The notes: generated by a model not told the origin, from the sequence alone. A stretch of DNA of 64,000 nucleotides from Phycisphaerales bacterium (GCA_020847375.1 JADLCB010000021.1:1-64000), one strand, 5' to 3'; positions 26,475 to 36,476 are shown, counted from the first letter of the stretch. Program-made: numbers and translations.

Positions 26475-29400
26475 TTACGCAGCGACGAACTTGGCTGGAG
26501 CATCCGCAGCCTCCGCCTCCTGCTGTCCATCGGGTGCTGCCGGCGCATCCTGCTCCTCTTGCGCACGCTGGGCGTCAACGGCGCGTTGATCGATGTGACC
26601 ATCACGGCCCACCTCATCAAACTTCACCGACACACGCTTGCTGACGCCCTGCTCCTGCATGGTCACGCCATACAGCGCATCGCAGATCTGCATCGTCCGC
26701 TTGTGGTGGGTGATGATGATGAACTGGCTGATCGACAGAAACTCCTGAACGATCAAGCCGAAACGCTGATTGTTGGCTTCGTCCAGAGGCGCATCAACCT
26801 CGTCGAGAATACAGAACGGGCTGGGTTTGCTCTTGAAGATGCTCATCAGCAGGGCGATGCACGTCATCGCTTTTTCGCCACCTGAAAGCTGGCTGATGTT
26901 GCACGGCTGCTTACCCGGCGGTCGGGCGATGATCTCAATGCCGGCATCGAGAATATCCACCCGTTTCATGATCGGCAGAACCGTCTGCCCATCGGGGCCA
27001 AGATGCGGCGCCTGGGCTTTTTTATCTTCGATCTCGGTTTCCAGGATGATATCCGCCTTGCCGCCACCAAAGAGTTTGCGAAACATCGTCTGAAAATGCT
27101 CGCGTACCGCGTTGAAGGTCTCTTCAAACCGCTTGGAGCTTTCGGAGTTGATCTCATTGATCAACTCCTGAAGCTGCTGCTTGCCGGTGGTCAGGTCCTG
27201 AATCTGCCCCGTCAAAAACTGCCAGCGCTGCTCCAGCTCCTGCTGCTGATCCAGGGCATCGAGATTGACATTGCCCAGTCGCTGGATCTTTTCCTTCAGC
27301 TCCTTGATTTCGCCCGCGACGGCATCCCAGTCCTGTTCGGCGGGCACGTAACCCTCGGGCGACTGGGAATATTCCTGATAACGCCCGGGCAAATCCAGAT
27401 TCAGCTCATCGCGCGTGCGCGTGATGAGTGTCTCCAGGCGCACACGCAGCTCGCTGAGTTTCATCTCAAGCTGATGCAGTTCCTGTTCGATGGCGGTATG
27501 ACTGGTCTGCAGCGTCTGCACCTGCTCGGACAGTGATTTGACCTGTTCATCGGCATCGGCTGTCCGGGTGGTCAGACCCTGCAATTGCTCGGACAAACTG
27601 GTCTGCTCACGCCCCAGCCGCTGCTGATCTGTCTGGGCTTGTTCGATTTCCTGACCAATCGGGCCAAGCCGTTGCGCCAAGCCCTGGCGGGCACTGACAA
27701 TACGTTCAATTTGCTGGGCAAGTTCTGCTTTGGTTGCGCCAAGTCGCTGCACCTGGCGTTGCGCTGCGATCTGTTGTTCCTGCAACTGCCCCAGTTCAAC
27801 GCGGGCAGCGGTTAATTCTTCGCTGCTGGTGCGCAGATCATCGGCAATCTGCTGCTGCGCCTGGATCTGGGTTTGCACCTGTTCCTGAACCTGACTTTGC
27901 TGAGCTTCAAACTGGTTGCGCTGTTGATCCAGTTTATGTTGCTCGGTCACAAGTCGTCCATTTTGATCCAGCAATTGCTGCAATTCACGATCCAGCACAG
28001 GCTGCTCACGCCGCAGCGACGACTGTTTATCCGTGTTCTGGGCAACCTGGCTGGTCAATTCCACTTTTTGGGTATTGAGCTGATAACCGGCTGCCCGCAG
28101 CTCGTTCTGGGTGGCATCCAGCGCCTTGGCCTGTTGATTACCCTCGCTGAGCTGTTGCTGAAGAACAGCGATACGGTTATCGACTTCTTCGATCTGGCCG
28201 GCAATGGCGTTCAGTTCCGAGCGTCGCGAAATAATTCCCATCGAAGCGGTCAACGGCCCGGATCGCACAACGCCATCGGCTTCCAACACCTGTCCGTTAA
28301 TCGTCACATAGCGCCAGCCCGCCGGGCCATTGCGCTGCAGATCGTCAGCCGTCGCCAGATCGTCCACCACAACTGTTTTGCCCAGCAGATGCTGCGCAAT
28401 CGCCCGATCCGCCGGTTCGACCTTGACCAGATCGACCGCCAGGCGCAGGCGATGCTGATGCTGATTCCAGTCATACGCATCAATCGCGGTTGCACAACGC
28501 GCCTCAGCATGATCGCGCGCCAGGATATTGACGCGCCCCTCCAACTGCTCCAGCGCCTCGTGAGCCGCCAGCAAATTCGCAAAACGGTCGGCAATCAACC
28601 ATTGATCGCGGCCATCCAGTGCTGCTTCGATAATGTGCGCGTGTTCAACATCAACCTGAAGCACGTCCGCCACCAACCCGCTGATAAAGGCAAATGCGGT
28701 CTCGCGCTGGCGCAAAACGCTCTTGACGCCTTCACTCACACCTTCGCGGCGCGATTCCAGGTCTTCCAGCACTTTTTTACGCGACAACAGGCCGCTGCGA
28801 TGTTCGCGGGCGCGGGCTAATTTCTGGTTGGTGTCAGCAATTTCCTGCCCCAGCGCCTCGGCTTGGCTGCGGCACGCCTGCATCTGCTGCTGCTGCTGAT
28901 CCATCTGCTGCAGGACGCTGTCCAGCTTCGTCTGGATGTCCTGTTTGGCAATCTCCAGCGATTCGATTTCCGTTAGAACAATCTGACGCCGCTGGGCCAG
29001 ACGCTCCTGCTGGCTGGCAATGTTCTTTTGTTCGATCTCGATCGCCCCCAGGCGATTGGCGATATTGGCGAGCTGACGCATGAGATCAAGAATCGCGGTT
29101 TTTCCGCGGTCGATCTCCTGATTGAGCTGATTAAGCTGCAACTGCGCATCACGGAACGCCTGCTGACGCTGCTCGATGCCCTGACGGTGAGCCGTCACCT
29201 GTTGGGTCAATTGCCCGACCATCGCAGTTTCGTGATCCAAGGCACTGCTCGCCTCGGTGAGTTTGGCTTGGGCGGACTGTTCATCCGCTTCCAGCGTCTG
29301 AATCTGCTGGCCGAGCTGCGCTTGCTGCTGTTGGGCGTAATGATACTTCTGCTGCGCCTGCTGCAGGGCTGCCCGCGCCTGAACAAGCTGATATTCCGTC

Positions 29401-30269
29401 TGCTGGCGCTGGCGGCTGAGCGATTCATGGTTTTCGCGTTTTTCAACCAGTTGCCCGTTGCCACGCGCCAGATCGTTGGCCGCATCGTCCAGCCGAAAAC
29501 GCGCATCAGCCTGCGCGGCTTCCAATTCCGCCAACTGCGTATGCCAGTTGTGATATTCCTGCATCGCATACATCAGCCGCAGCTCATTCAACCGCGTCTG
29601 ATATTCCTGGTAATTGCGCGCCTTGCCCGCCTGCAGCTTGACGCTGCGCAACTGACGCTCAACTTCATCGACAATATCCGTCACGCGCAACAGGTTCTGA
29701 TCCACCTTTTCCAGCTTGCGCTGCGCTTCCTTCTTTTTCTGCTTGTACTTGGAAATACCCGCCGCTTCCTCAAAGATCACCCGCCGCTCGGCGGGGTTGG
29801 CTTCCAGCAGGGCTGCCACCCTGCCCTGCTCGATCACGCTGTAGGCATCGACACCGATACCGGTATCGAGAAACAATTCGCGCACATCCTTCAGACGGGC
29901 TGGTTGGTTGTTGATCTGATACTGGCTGGTTCCATCCCGGAATAATCGCCGGCCGACGCTGACTTCATCGCTGTCCAGTGCCAGCAGCCGGCTGCCATCC
30001 CCGCGTTGCGGGTTCTCAAAAACGAGCGTCACTTCCGCCATGCCCGCGGGTTTGCGCGTGCCTGATCCGTTGAAGATCACGTCCATCATCGCCTCACCGC
30101 GGAGGCTCTTGGCGGACTGCTCGCCCAGCACCCACTTCATTCCGTCAACGACATTGGATTTGCCACAGCCATTAGGCCCGACAATACCGGTCACTGGCGC
30201 ATCAAAAACCAGCTCCGTCCGGTCGGCAAAGCTCTTGAAACCATGAAGCAGAAGTTTTTTAAGACGCAT
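26475..30269 (-). CDS. smc: Chromosome partition protein SMC
   Basis: A 1264-residue SMC ATPase that compacts and helps segregate the chromosome with ScpA/ScpB. The N-terminal head has GPNGCGKSNVVDGMKWVLG (31 onward). Long Gln-rich coiled coils follow on both sides of a hinge at about 515-670 (with SEGVKSVLRQRETAFAFISG and the hinge-end MGIISRRSELNAI). The C-terminal head has LSGGEKAMTCIALLM (signature) and ILDEVDAPLD (Walker B). Between the second coiled coil and head the DKKAQAPHLGPDGQ insertion is not in the standard head. It is the last gene of a run after the FlgI-like lipoprotein, 146 nt away. Confidence 0.96.
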   Translation of the reverse strand: MRLKKLLLHGFKSFADRTELVFDAPVTGIVGPNGCGKSNVVDGMKWVLGEQSAKSLRGEAMMDVIFNGSGTRKPAGMAEVTLVFENPQRGDGSRLLALDSDEVSVGRRLFRDGTSQYQINNQPARLKDVRELFLDTGIGVDAYSVIEQGRVAALLEANPAERRVIFEEAAGISKYKQKKKEAQRKLEKVDQNLLRVTDIVDEVERQLRSVKLQAGKARNYQEYQTRLNELRLMYAMQEYHNWHTQLAELEAAQADARFRLDDAANDLARGNGQLVEKRENHESLSRQRQQTEYQLVQARAALQQAQQKYHYAQQQQAQLGQQIQTLEADEQSAQAKLTEASSALDHETAMVGQLTQQVTAHRQGIEQRQQAFRDAQLQLNQLNQEIDRGKTAILDLMRQLANIANRLGAIEIEQKNIASQQERLAQRRQIVLTEIESLEIAKQDIQTKLDSVLQQMDQQQQQMQACRSQAEALGQEIADTNQKLARAREHRSGLLSRKKVLEDLESRREGVSEGVKSVLRQRETAFAFISGLVADVLQVDVEHAHIIEAALDGRDQWLIADRFANLLAAHEALEQLEGRVNILARDHAEARCATAIDAYDWNQHQHRLRLAVDLVKVEPADRAIAQHLLGKTVVVDDLATADDLQRNGPAGWRYVTINGQVLEADGVVRSGPLTASMGIISRRSELNAIAGQIEEVDNRIAVLQQQLSEGNQQAKALDATQNELRAAGYQLNTQKVELTSQVAQNTDKQSSLRREQPVLDRELQQLLDQNGRLVTEQHKLDQQRNQFEAQQSQVQEQVQTQIQAQQQIADDLRTSSEELTAARVELGQLQEQQIAAQRQVQRLGATKAELAQQIERIVSARQGLAQRLGPIGQEIEQAQTDQQRLGREQTSLSEQLQGLTTRTADADEQVKSLSEQVQTLQTSHTAIEQELHQLEMKLSELRVRLETLITRTRDELNLDLPGRYQEYSQSPEGYVPAEQDWDAVAGEIKELKEKIQRLGNVNLDALDQQQELEQRWQFLTGQIQDLTTGKQQLQELINEINSESSKRFEETFNAVREHFQTMFRKLFGGGKADIILETEIEDKKAQAPHLGPDGQTVLPIMKRVDILDAGIEIIARPPGKQPCNISQLSGGEKAMTCIALLMSIFKSKPSPFCILDEVDAPLDEANNQRFGLIVQEFLSISQFIIITHHKRTMQICDALYGVTMQEQGVSKRVSVKFDEVGRDGHIDQRAVDAQRAQEEQDAPAAPDGQQEAEAADAPAKFVAA

Positions 30270-30415
30270 GAAAGGTCGTCCTCCATGACTGTTAAAGTTG
30301 GCAGGTCAGCTGCGCACAGCGCCACTTGAATCTGATCCTGCGTAACATCCCACTGCCTGGCCGGCTGGATCAACCGATCCACCGACGATCCGCAACCACC
30401 GGTAACGGCCGCTTA

Positions 30416-32278
30416 TTACTGCGGCCTGGCCCGGTTATCCTCAACCCCACCGACGGTGGTATTGAGCGGACTGTCGGGTCGCAACACCGGAAGCTGCTCC
30501 GGTGTCAACGCCTGCGAGGCAGAGGCGTCCGGCGCTTCCAGCACCGCCGCCGAATATGTGGCACCGCTGGCGTTGGGCATCTCCTGTAAAAACAAGGAAG
30601 CTGCCAACTCCTGCCCCGATGCCTCCAACGCCACTAGTTTGCCCTGAGATGTCAGTTGCTGCAAGATGCCCAGCACCTCACTGTAACTGAAATTCAGCAT
30701 CGCCTGACCTTCTTCGCCATCCCCCCCCAGCCGGGCCAACACTTCCGCCAGCGTCGCGCCGGAGCGCATCTTGATCGGCTGCTTCGCATCCGAACCGCGG
30801 TAATACAGCAGTAGTGTTTTGTCTTCCTGCGTTGAAATCATGAACTGGTTGTTCATGGCGCTGTACATGACCGGCTGCGCGACAACCGTCGGCTGACCGA
30901 TCAGCGCAATACGCGGCAGGCCTGTGCGCGAAGCATAGATCAGTGGTTCACCTTTGCCCGGAACCAGGTCCAGAATAAACCGCTCGTTGACAACGCGGGT
31001 AATGATCGAAGGATCCTTGTGATTGGCCAGAGTCTTATATGCCTCGACGCGCACCTGTTCCTGCGACGAATCGAGCAACTGGCGCAACCGCGAGGCAATC
31101 ATCGGTGATACCGGCAGTTTGCCCAGCGTCTGAACCGCACTGAGCTGAAAGGGATGTTTCTCGTTGCGCGCCATCTCCATCAACGTGTAGATGGCCCCTT
31201 GATGCTGAACAAACGCACCGGCCCGGGCGCTGGCAAAAACAACGGCTGGATCATCACTGCCCAGCAACGTGTCAATGAACGGTGCCGCTGCCTCACCCAG
31301 CCCTTCAAGACAATAACTGATGTCCAGCAAGGGGGCATTGGGTTTTCCGGCAGCCTCAACCAGCCGCTGACCCAGCACGGGAATCAGTTGCGGCCGGGCA
31401 TCAACATATAAATGCGTCACCAGATTGCGGAAATGATCCCAGTCGCCGGCATAGCGCGGCGGAACAATAAAGCTGACGACCGCTTCGTTTTCCGCTGCGG
31501 CCGTATCAGGACTTTGAAATTTGGAATCGATGCGGTTCTCGACATAGCGCGCCATGCTGAACTGCGGACTGCGCAGGCGCAGGCGCATGGGCCGATCCAC
31601 CAGCGCCTGGGCGCCGTTGAGAATCACACCATAGCGCAGACTGGCCGCCGCCTGGGAGGAAGGATCAGGTTTGCCCAGCAAGGCGTAGGCTGGATTCACA
31701 AAGATCGCGCCTTGGGCGCGGGCTTTAACCGCCACCGGGTTGCCAGGGCTGAGCTGATTGGCTCCACCTTCGCTCAATTCACACTGATACAACTGGCCAT
31801 GCGTTAAACTGGTGACCAGGCTGCCAGCAATGGCAGACACCTGGGCGTCGAACTGCTGGCCGCTGCGGATACCCGGTGGCATCGTCGCATCAACCTGCAC
31901 GATCGCCACTCGTTTATCATCAAGAATCCGCTGGGCCTGCGGAATGCCGCGTTTGAGCATGTCACGCAGAATGTATTCGCGGACAACCATCGGCACTGTC
32001 GAATCGCCGGTGTCATATAAATCGGCCACCAGACCATAGCCCGACACAACCAGCGGCTCGATATCCATCGTCTGCGCCAGCTCGTAAATCGTGCCCTTCA
32101 TAAACTCAGGCAGATCCGCCACGGGAGGCAAGGTGGGATAAACCGATTTGATGGCGGGCTTATCCGTATCATTGCGCTTTTTTTTCGGTTGGTCACACCC
32201 GACGACCAGCCCCAGGCCGATCAGTCCGACACCAATCCAGCGAGCCGAAGAAGATAAGGAATGCCAGGGAACAAACAT
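30416..32278 (-). CDS. Lipoprotein with FlgI (P-ring)-like region and helical repeats
   Basis: A 620-residue predicted lipoprotein, with signal ILGLVVGC-like lipobox (Cys about 28) after a hydrophobic GVGLIGLGLVVG. Residues about 80-280 resemble FlgI, the flagellar P-ring protein: GYGLVADLYDTGDS, VAIVQVDATMPPGIRSGQQF, then VSAIAGSLVTSLTHGQL and a repeat of small beta motifs. Residues about 290-440 look like HEAT-type helical repeats. The tail is acidic and Ser/Ala-rich. FlgI normally has a cleavable signal peptide, no lipobox and about 360 residues, so this is either a divergent ring-forming protein or an unrelated use of the fold. No flagellar genes are in the window. I chose ATG 32278, since 27 extra codons upstream do not look like a signal peptide. 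Confidence 0.65.
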   Translation of the reverse strand: MFVPWHSLSSSARWIGVGLIGLGLVVGCDQPKKKRNDTDKPAIKSVYPTLPPVADLPEFMKGTIYELAQTMDIEPLVVSGYGLVADLYDTGDSTVPMVVREYILRDMLKRGIPQAQRILDDKRVAIVQVDATMPPGIRSGQQFDAQVSAIAGSLVTSLTHGQLYQCELSEGGANQLSPGNPVAVKARAQGAIFVNPAYALLGKPDPSSQAAASLRYGVILNGAQALVDRPMRLRLRSPQFSMARYVENRIDSKFQSPDTAAAENEAVVSFIVPPRYAGDWDHFRNLVTHLYVDARPQLIPVLGQRLVEAAGKPNAPLLDISYCLEGLGEAAAPFIDTLLGSDDPAVVFASARAGAFVQHQGAIYTLMEMARNEKHPFQLSAVQTLGKLPVSPMIASRLRQLLDSSQEQVRVEAYKTLANHKDPSIITRVVNERFILDLVPGKGEPLIYASRTGLPRIALIGQPTVVAQPVMYSAMNNQFMISTQEDKTLLLYYRGSDAKQPIKMRSGATLAEVLARLGGDGEEGQAMLNFSYSEVLGILQQLTSQGKLVALEASGQELAASLFLQEMPNASGATYSAAVLEAPDASASQALTPEQLPVLRPDSPLNTTVGGVEDNRARPQ

Positions 32279-32508
32279 GCACAGTCTCCGGTAGTTTATC
32301 GGACGTTTGCCATCACGAGCTTCAGAATAACGTCGGTTCCGAGCCTGATACGCAACCACAGCTCATGAAGCTATAAATACTTATCCTAGACAAAGTTAGC
32401 ACAATTCAACGGCGGCGCAAAATCGGGTGATTCATGAAATTAGCGGTTGGCAATCGCCGGGTGGTCTGTTTTTTCATTCAGTCATGCAGCAATTTTATGG
32501 CCACGATA

Positions 32509-33114
32509 TTATTTTGGTGCGGCTTTTTTACGTCCCGCGCCACCGCTGCCTTTTTTGCCCGCTTTGCCGCGCGTGGCAGTGGCAGCGGTTGTACCATTGG
32601 CGTCCGCCGGTGGTTCGATAAAAAGTTTACCCTGACCGGGCACTTCAAAGCGCTTGGCGTCAATAACCGCCTTGGCTTCGTCCACCAGTTCTTCCAGCGT
32701 CTTGAAACGTCGATAAACACTGGCAAAACGCACATACGCGACCTGATCCACTCGGCGCAATTTATCACTGATCAGCTCACCAATCGCGGCACTGGGCACT
32801 TCCCGATCGTGGCTGCGATAGATTTCTTCTTCAACTTCATCAACAATCCGGCCCAGCTCCGACTCGGGCACAGGCCGCTTGAAACAGGCTCGCAGCAATC
32901 CGGACATTAGCTTGGCACGATCCCATGGAACCCGTCGCCCATCGCGCTTGATCACGGTCAGGCGAATATTTTCCTCAATGCGTTCATAGGTCGTAAAACG
33001 CTTATGGCACTTCAAACATTCGCGCCGGCGACGAATCGCCCGATCACCCTCGCAGGTGCGCGAGTCGATGACCTTCAGCATTTCCTTGTCGGCATTGCAA
33101 AACGGGCAGTGCAT
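32509..33114 (-). CDS. nrdR: Transcriptional repressor NrdR with basic C-terminal tail
   Basis: A 201-residue NrdR, an ATP/dATP-sensing repressor of ribonucleotide reductase genes. The zinc ribbon has Cys3, Cys6, Cys33 and Cys36 (HCPFC and RECLKC), followed by the basic patch AIRRRRECLKCHKRFTTYER. The ATP-cone domain spans about 46-136, with VIKRDGRRVPWDRAKL and VAYVRFASVYRRF. The usual length is about 150 residues; here 50 or more residues of Ala/Gly/Lys-rich tail (GKAGKKGSGGAGRKKAAPK) follow. Such a lysine-rich tail could add nonspecific DNA binding. No nrd gene is in the window. The 230-nt gap before the lipoprotein start shows no clear signal. Confidence 0.93.
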   Translation of the reverse strand: MHCPFCNADKEMLKVIDSRTCEGDRAIRRRRECLKCHKRFTTYERIEENIRLTVIKRDGRRVPWDRAKLMSGLLRACFKRPVPESELGRIVDEVEEEIYRSHDREVPSAAIGELISDKLRRVDQVAYVRFASVYRRFKTLEELVDEAKAVIDAKRFEVPGQGKLFIEPPADANGTTAATATRGKAGKKGSGGAGRKKAAPK

Positions 33115-33255
33115 GAAATTAAAAGCCTACTGAATCTCCGCTAAAAACGCAAAATTGCGCCCTGGCGTCACCGCCTGAATCAATCGTGTCCCTGTGGCCA
33201 GCGGCTAACGGTCACTTCTGGACAAAACAAGGCTTACCGCAGTAAAAATAATAAT

Positions 33256-33945
33256 TCATGGAGCCTGCTGGAGGATTTCCACCGTGGCACTCAGACCCAG
33301 GCGGTCGGCGCCGGCGTCCAGCATCGCTACGGCCGTCGGCCAGTCGCGTATGCCACCCGACGCCTTGACCATCAATTCGCCGGCATATTTACGCAACAGG
33401 CGGATCGCCTCAACACTGGCGCCACCGGCGGGATGAAAACCGGTGCTGGTTTTGATGAAATCACACCCACTTTCACGCACTGCCTGGCAGGCGATGGCCA
33501 GCCTCTGTTCGCTTTGTTCGGGATCAGCACCCATCAGCAGCGCCGTTTCGACGATAACCTTGATCACCACATCGCGCCGGGTTGCCCGGGCGGACCGGGT
33601 AATCTCGCTTAATTCGTGTTTGGCTCCGACCAGATCACGTTCAACCATGTACGGCAAAAATGCGACAACATCCACTTCATCAGCACCATCTTTAATGGCA
33701 TTGATCGCTTCGATCGCCTTCATGGTCGGTTTGCTCGTGCCGTGGGGAAAACCCACCACAGCGCAAATGCGCACATCTGAATCAGCCAGATACCGGCTGA
33801 CGTGGCGCACCCATACCGGGGCAACACAGACCGCCGCGCAGTGGCACTCCCTGGCTTGATCGGCCAGACGTGTTATATCCGCCTCAGAGGCCTGAGGGTG
33901 CAAAAGGGAATGATCCACCTTCCTGGCCAGTTCATCTGCGGTCAT
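33256..33945 (-). CDS. deoC: Deoxyribose-phosphate aldolase
   Basis: A 229-residue class I aldolase cleaving 2-deoxyribose-5-phosphate to glyceraldehyde-3-phosphate and acetaldehyde. Landmarks are KVDHSLLHP, AVVGFPHGTSKP, DGADEVDVVAF, VIKVIVETALL with the Schiff-base lysine of VIKVI, FIKTSTGFHPAGGASVEA and LMVKASGGIRDW with the second lysine. I chose ATG 33945, but an in-frame TTG at 33981 with a good GGGG site would give 241 residues and may be the real start. It precedes nrdR on the same strand, 141 nt away. Confidence 0.93.
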   Translation of the reverse strand: MTADELARKVDHSLLHPQASEADITRLADQARECHCAAVCVAPVWVRHVSRYLADSDVRICAVVGFPHGTSKPTMKAIEAINAIKDGADEVDVVAFLPYMVERDLVGAKHELSEITRSARATRRDVVIKVIVETALLMGADPEQSEQRLAIACQAVRESGCDFIKTSTGFHPAGGASVEAIRLLRKYAGELMVKASGGIRDWPTAVAMLDAGADRLGLSATVEILQQAP

Positions 33946-34076
33946 ACCGATGGTTGTCGATCCGAACGGGCTAAAAGTCAACCTTTTACCCCGCGACAGC
34001 CAAGCTTAAAAACAATCCGCAATTTTTTCGCCAACTGATTGTACAGATTGGTTGACCAAGGCATGATTAGCCCTCT

Positions 34077-35444
34077 ATGGAAACAGAGCTGGCCAATTCA
34101 ACCGACCCGCAGACCGCGGCAGTACACCACGAAGCCAGTCGGTGGCAAAAAATCGCCTGGGTCATGTATGACTGGGCCAACAGCGGCTACGGATTAATCG
34201 TATTAGGGCCGGCATTCCAACCCTACCTGATTAACAAACTCCTGCCGCTCCTACCCGGCAGCACCGACAACCACGGCCTGATGATCGGTCAGACCGTCAT
34301 CCCCGGCAGCGCGGTCATGGCGCTTTTAACCTCCGTATCCATGGCGCTGATGGCGGTGGCTGCCCCGGTGCTGGGGGCAATGGCAGATATTCGCGGCTGG
34401 ACCAAGCGCATGTTCACCGCTTTTGGGGTTATCGGCGCGCTATTGACGATGGGCATGGCGTTTTTGTCCGAAGGTCACTGGCTGGCCGGTGGGCTGCTTT
34501 ACGTCGCCAGTAATGTCTGTTTCGGTACGTCATTTACCTTTTATAGCGCCTTTTTACCGCGCCTGACCCGGCCTCAGAAGCAGGGAAGTCTCAGTGGCTG
34601 GGGTTTTGCCGTCGGGTATGTCGGCGGAGCGCTGGCCCTGATCGGATTTTTGGCCATGCTCAAAACCAACGCCTCCTGGATTCCACTGGGGTTGGCGCTC
34701 TCAGGGGCGTGGTGGCTGATCTTTTCCCTGCCCGCGTACTGGCTGCTCGATGAACTACCCGCCAGCGCCGGCGAAACCGAAGGCGGCTCCTTGTTGCTGG
34801 CGGGATTTCGCCGCGTCGGTCGCACTTTTGCCGATCTGAAACGCTACCGCACGTTGTTCCTGTTTCTGCTTGCTTTTCTACTCTACAACGATGGGGTGGA
34901 GACGGTGATTGCCATGTCGCCGGCGTACGCAACCGACTGGTTGAAGATCGGTCAGGAATCCCTGATCGTCATCTTTCTGGTGGTGCAGTTTGTCGCCTTT
35001 TTCGGGGCGCTGGCTTTTGGCTACCTGGCTGATGCGGTGGGTCATAAACCCGTCATCATCATCAATCTGTTCCTCTGGATCGCCGTTGTCGCTGCTGCCA
35101 TGTTCATCGCGCCGGATCAGTCGTTCGACGCGCTGGGCATTCACTGGGATGCCTCATCGCTGTTCATGGCACTGGGTGTGGGAATCGGGATCGTTCTGGG
35201 AGGTGTACAAGCCAGCAGCCGGGCACTGATGGCACTGCTGGCGCCGCGTGAAATACATAACGAAGCATTCGGTTTTTTTTCCATCAGCGGCAAATTCGCC
35301 AGTATTTTTGGCCCACTGGCCTACGCGGGGTTTGCCACGTCCATGGGACCACGATGGGGCGTATTGAGCGTACCGCCGTTTCTCATCGTCGGGCTATTCA
35401 TTCTGATGAAAGTGCGCGAACCGCGTCTGGCCAGCGCAAACTGA
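34077..35444 (+). CDS. UMF1/Atg22-like MFS transporter
   Basis: A 455-residue major facilitator of the UMF1 family, with a dozen hydrophobic segments. The N-terminal VMYDWANSGYGLIVLG is the diagnostic UMF1/Atg22 sequence, and VQASSRALMALLAP near the C-terminus matches the family's conserved loop. Yeast Atg22 exports amino acids from the vacuole; the substrate of bacterial members is not established. The stop at 35444 is close to the next frame, glcE, so a transport role linked to glycolate or its products is possible but only inferred from position. Confidence 0.9.
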   Translation: METELANSTDPQTAAVHHEASRWQKIAWVMYDWANSGYGLIVLGPAFQPYLINKLLPLLPGSTDNHGLMIGQTVIPGSAVMALLTSVSMALMAVAAPVLGAMADIRGWTKRMFTAFGVIGALLTMGMAFLSEGHWLAGGLLYVASNVCFGTSFTFYSAFLPRLTRPQKQGSLSGWGFAVGYVGGALALIGFLAMLKTNASWIPLGLALSGAWWLIFSLPAYWLLDELPASAGETEGGSLLLAGFRRVGRTFADLKRYRTLFLFLLAFLLYNDGVETVIAMSPAYATDWLKIGQESLIVIFLVVQFVAFFGALAFGYLADAVGHKPVIIINLFLWIAVVAAAMFIAPDQSFDALGIHWDASSLFMALGVGIGIVLGGVQASSRALMALLAPREIHNEAFGFFSISGKFASIFGPLAYAGFATSMGPRWGVLSVPPFLIVGLFILMKVREPRLASAN

Positions 35445-35524
35445 AGTTTGCCGCCTGAGTGTCAAAACATTCGCGCGCCTGGTCTGCGGCTGGGACCATC
35501 GCTTTTGCAACCAACCACGAATCA

Positions 35525-36442
35525 ATGTTAACATGCTGCGATATGGACGCATTAGCCTCCTGCCGCCCGGCTCATTCACCACTGGTAGCGGCCGGTTCAA
35601 TCGATCATCACGTTGCTGATTTATCAGCGTGCATCTCCGCGACCGCCACACTCAAGCAAGTCCAGGCGCAACTGGCCGGACATGAACAGTGGCTGGCCAT
35701 TGACGGCCCGGGAGATCGTACCATCGGCGAACTGGTCGGGCTGAACTCCACCGGGCCATTGCGCATCGGCTATGGCGGCTGGCGCGATCAGTTGCTTGGT
35801 TGCCAGTTTGAAAACAAGGCCGGTGAGTTGATCACGGCCGGCGGGCGCACGGTGAAAAACGTCGCCGGTTATGATCTGACCAAACTCATGATCGGCCAAG
35901 CCGGCGCGCTGGGAAAAATCGTGACGATCACGACGCGCACCTATCGACGCCCAACGGCTGCGCTGGTTGCGAAGTTGGCTAGGGCGGATGATTGGGTCAA
36001 CCGACTGCTGCCCACCTCCCTGCGGCCACAATGGATGCTGCAAAATCGCAGCGAAGTGCTCTGCGGATTTCTTGGTAATGAAACCGAGATCGACTATTAC
36101 CAGGCGCAACTTCCATCGATTACGCCAGTATCCATTACACGTTATTGCGTGCAGGATGACATCGATCAGCGTCAGGCGCTGTGGTCGTGGCCAGACACTC
36201 GTCCGACAGCGCGTTTGAGTGTGCCAGCTGCGCAAATCTCCCAGTTGCTCGATCAGACGCTGGCGCAATACGAGGTTATCGCCGAGCCTGTCTTCGGCAT
36301 CATTATCGTGAAGGATATTTCCCTGCAAGCTGCAGAACAATTGAAGTATCGCGGCCTCTGGTCAGATGGTCAGACCGCCCGGCCGTTAAATCTGAACGAA
36401 AAAGAACAACAATTATTTGAACGCCTGCGTCAGGCGATCTGA
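35525..36442 (+). CDS. glcE: Glycolate oxidase FAD-binding subunit GlcE
   Basis: A FAD-binding PCMH-type protein of about 305 residues that resembles GlcE, the second flavoprotein of the GlcDEF glycolate oxidase. Key region: DGPGDRTIGELVGLNSTGP, GYGGWRDQLLGCQF and AGGRTVKNVAGYDLTKLMIG, typical of GlcE. The start is uncertain: GTG 35459, ATG 35525 and ATG 35543 are all possible and none has a clear ribosome site. GlcE is usually around 350 residues, so the N-terminus is short in any case. It is followed after 83 nt by glcF. GlcD is not in the window. Confidence 0.85.
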   Translation: MLTCCDMDALASCRPAHSPLVAAGSIDHHVADLSACISATATLKQVQAQLAGHEQWLAIDGPGDRTIGELVGLNSTGPLRIGYGGWRDQLLGCQFENKAGELITAGGRTVKNVAGYDLTKLMIGQAGALGKIVTITTRTYRRPTAALVAKLARADDWVNRLLPTSLRPQWMLQNRSEVLCGFLGNETEIDYYQAQLPSITPVSITRYCVQDDIDQRQALWSWPDTRPTARLSVPAAQISQLLDQTLAQYEVIAEPVFGIIIVKDISLQAAEQLKYRGLWSDGQTARPLNLNEKEQQLFERLRQAI

Positions 36443-36470
36443 CTTGGCTGATTTCAATCAACTGGACGCC

Positions 36471-36476
36471 TATAAT
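36471..36476 (+). promoter_or_regulatory. Possible internal -10 box upstream of glcF
   Basis: A perfect TATAAT lies between glcE and glcF, 49 nt before the ATG. No -35 of standard spacing is seen. It might let glcF be made without glcE. Confidence 0.25.

Noticed and set aside
27873-28820. A 315-codon plus-strand frame, with further long frames at 27003-27536 and 29028-29945
   Set aside because: All are antisense shadows of smc, with low-complexity Leu/Gln content.
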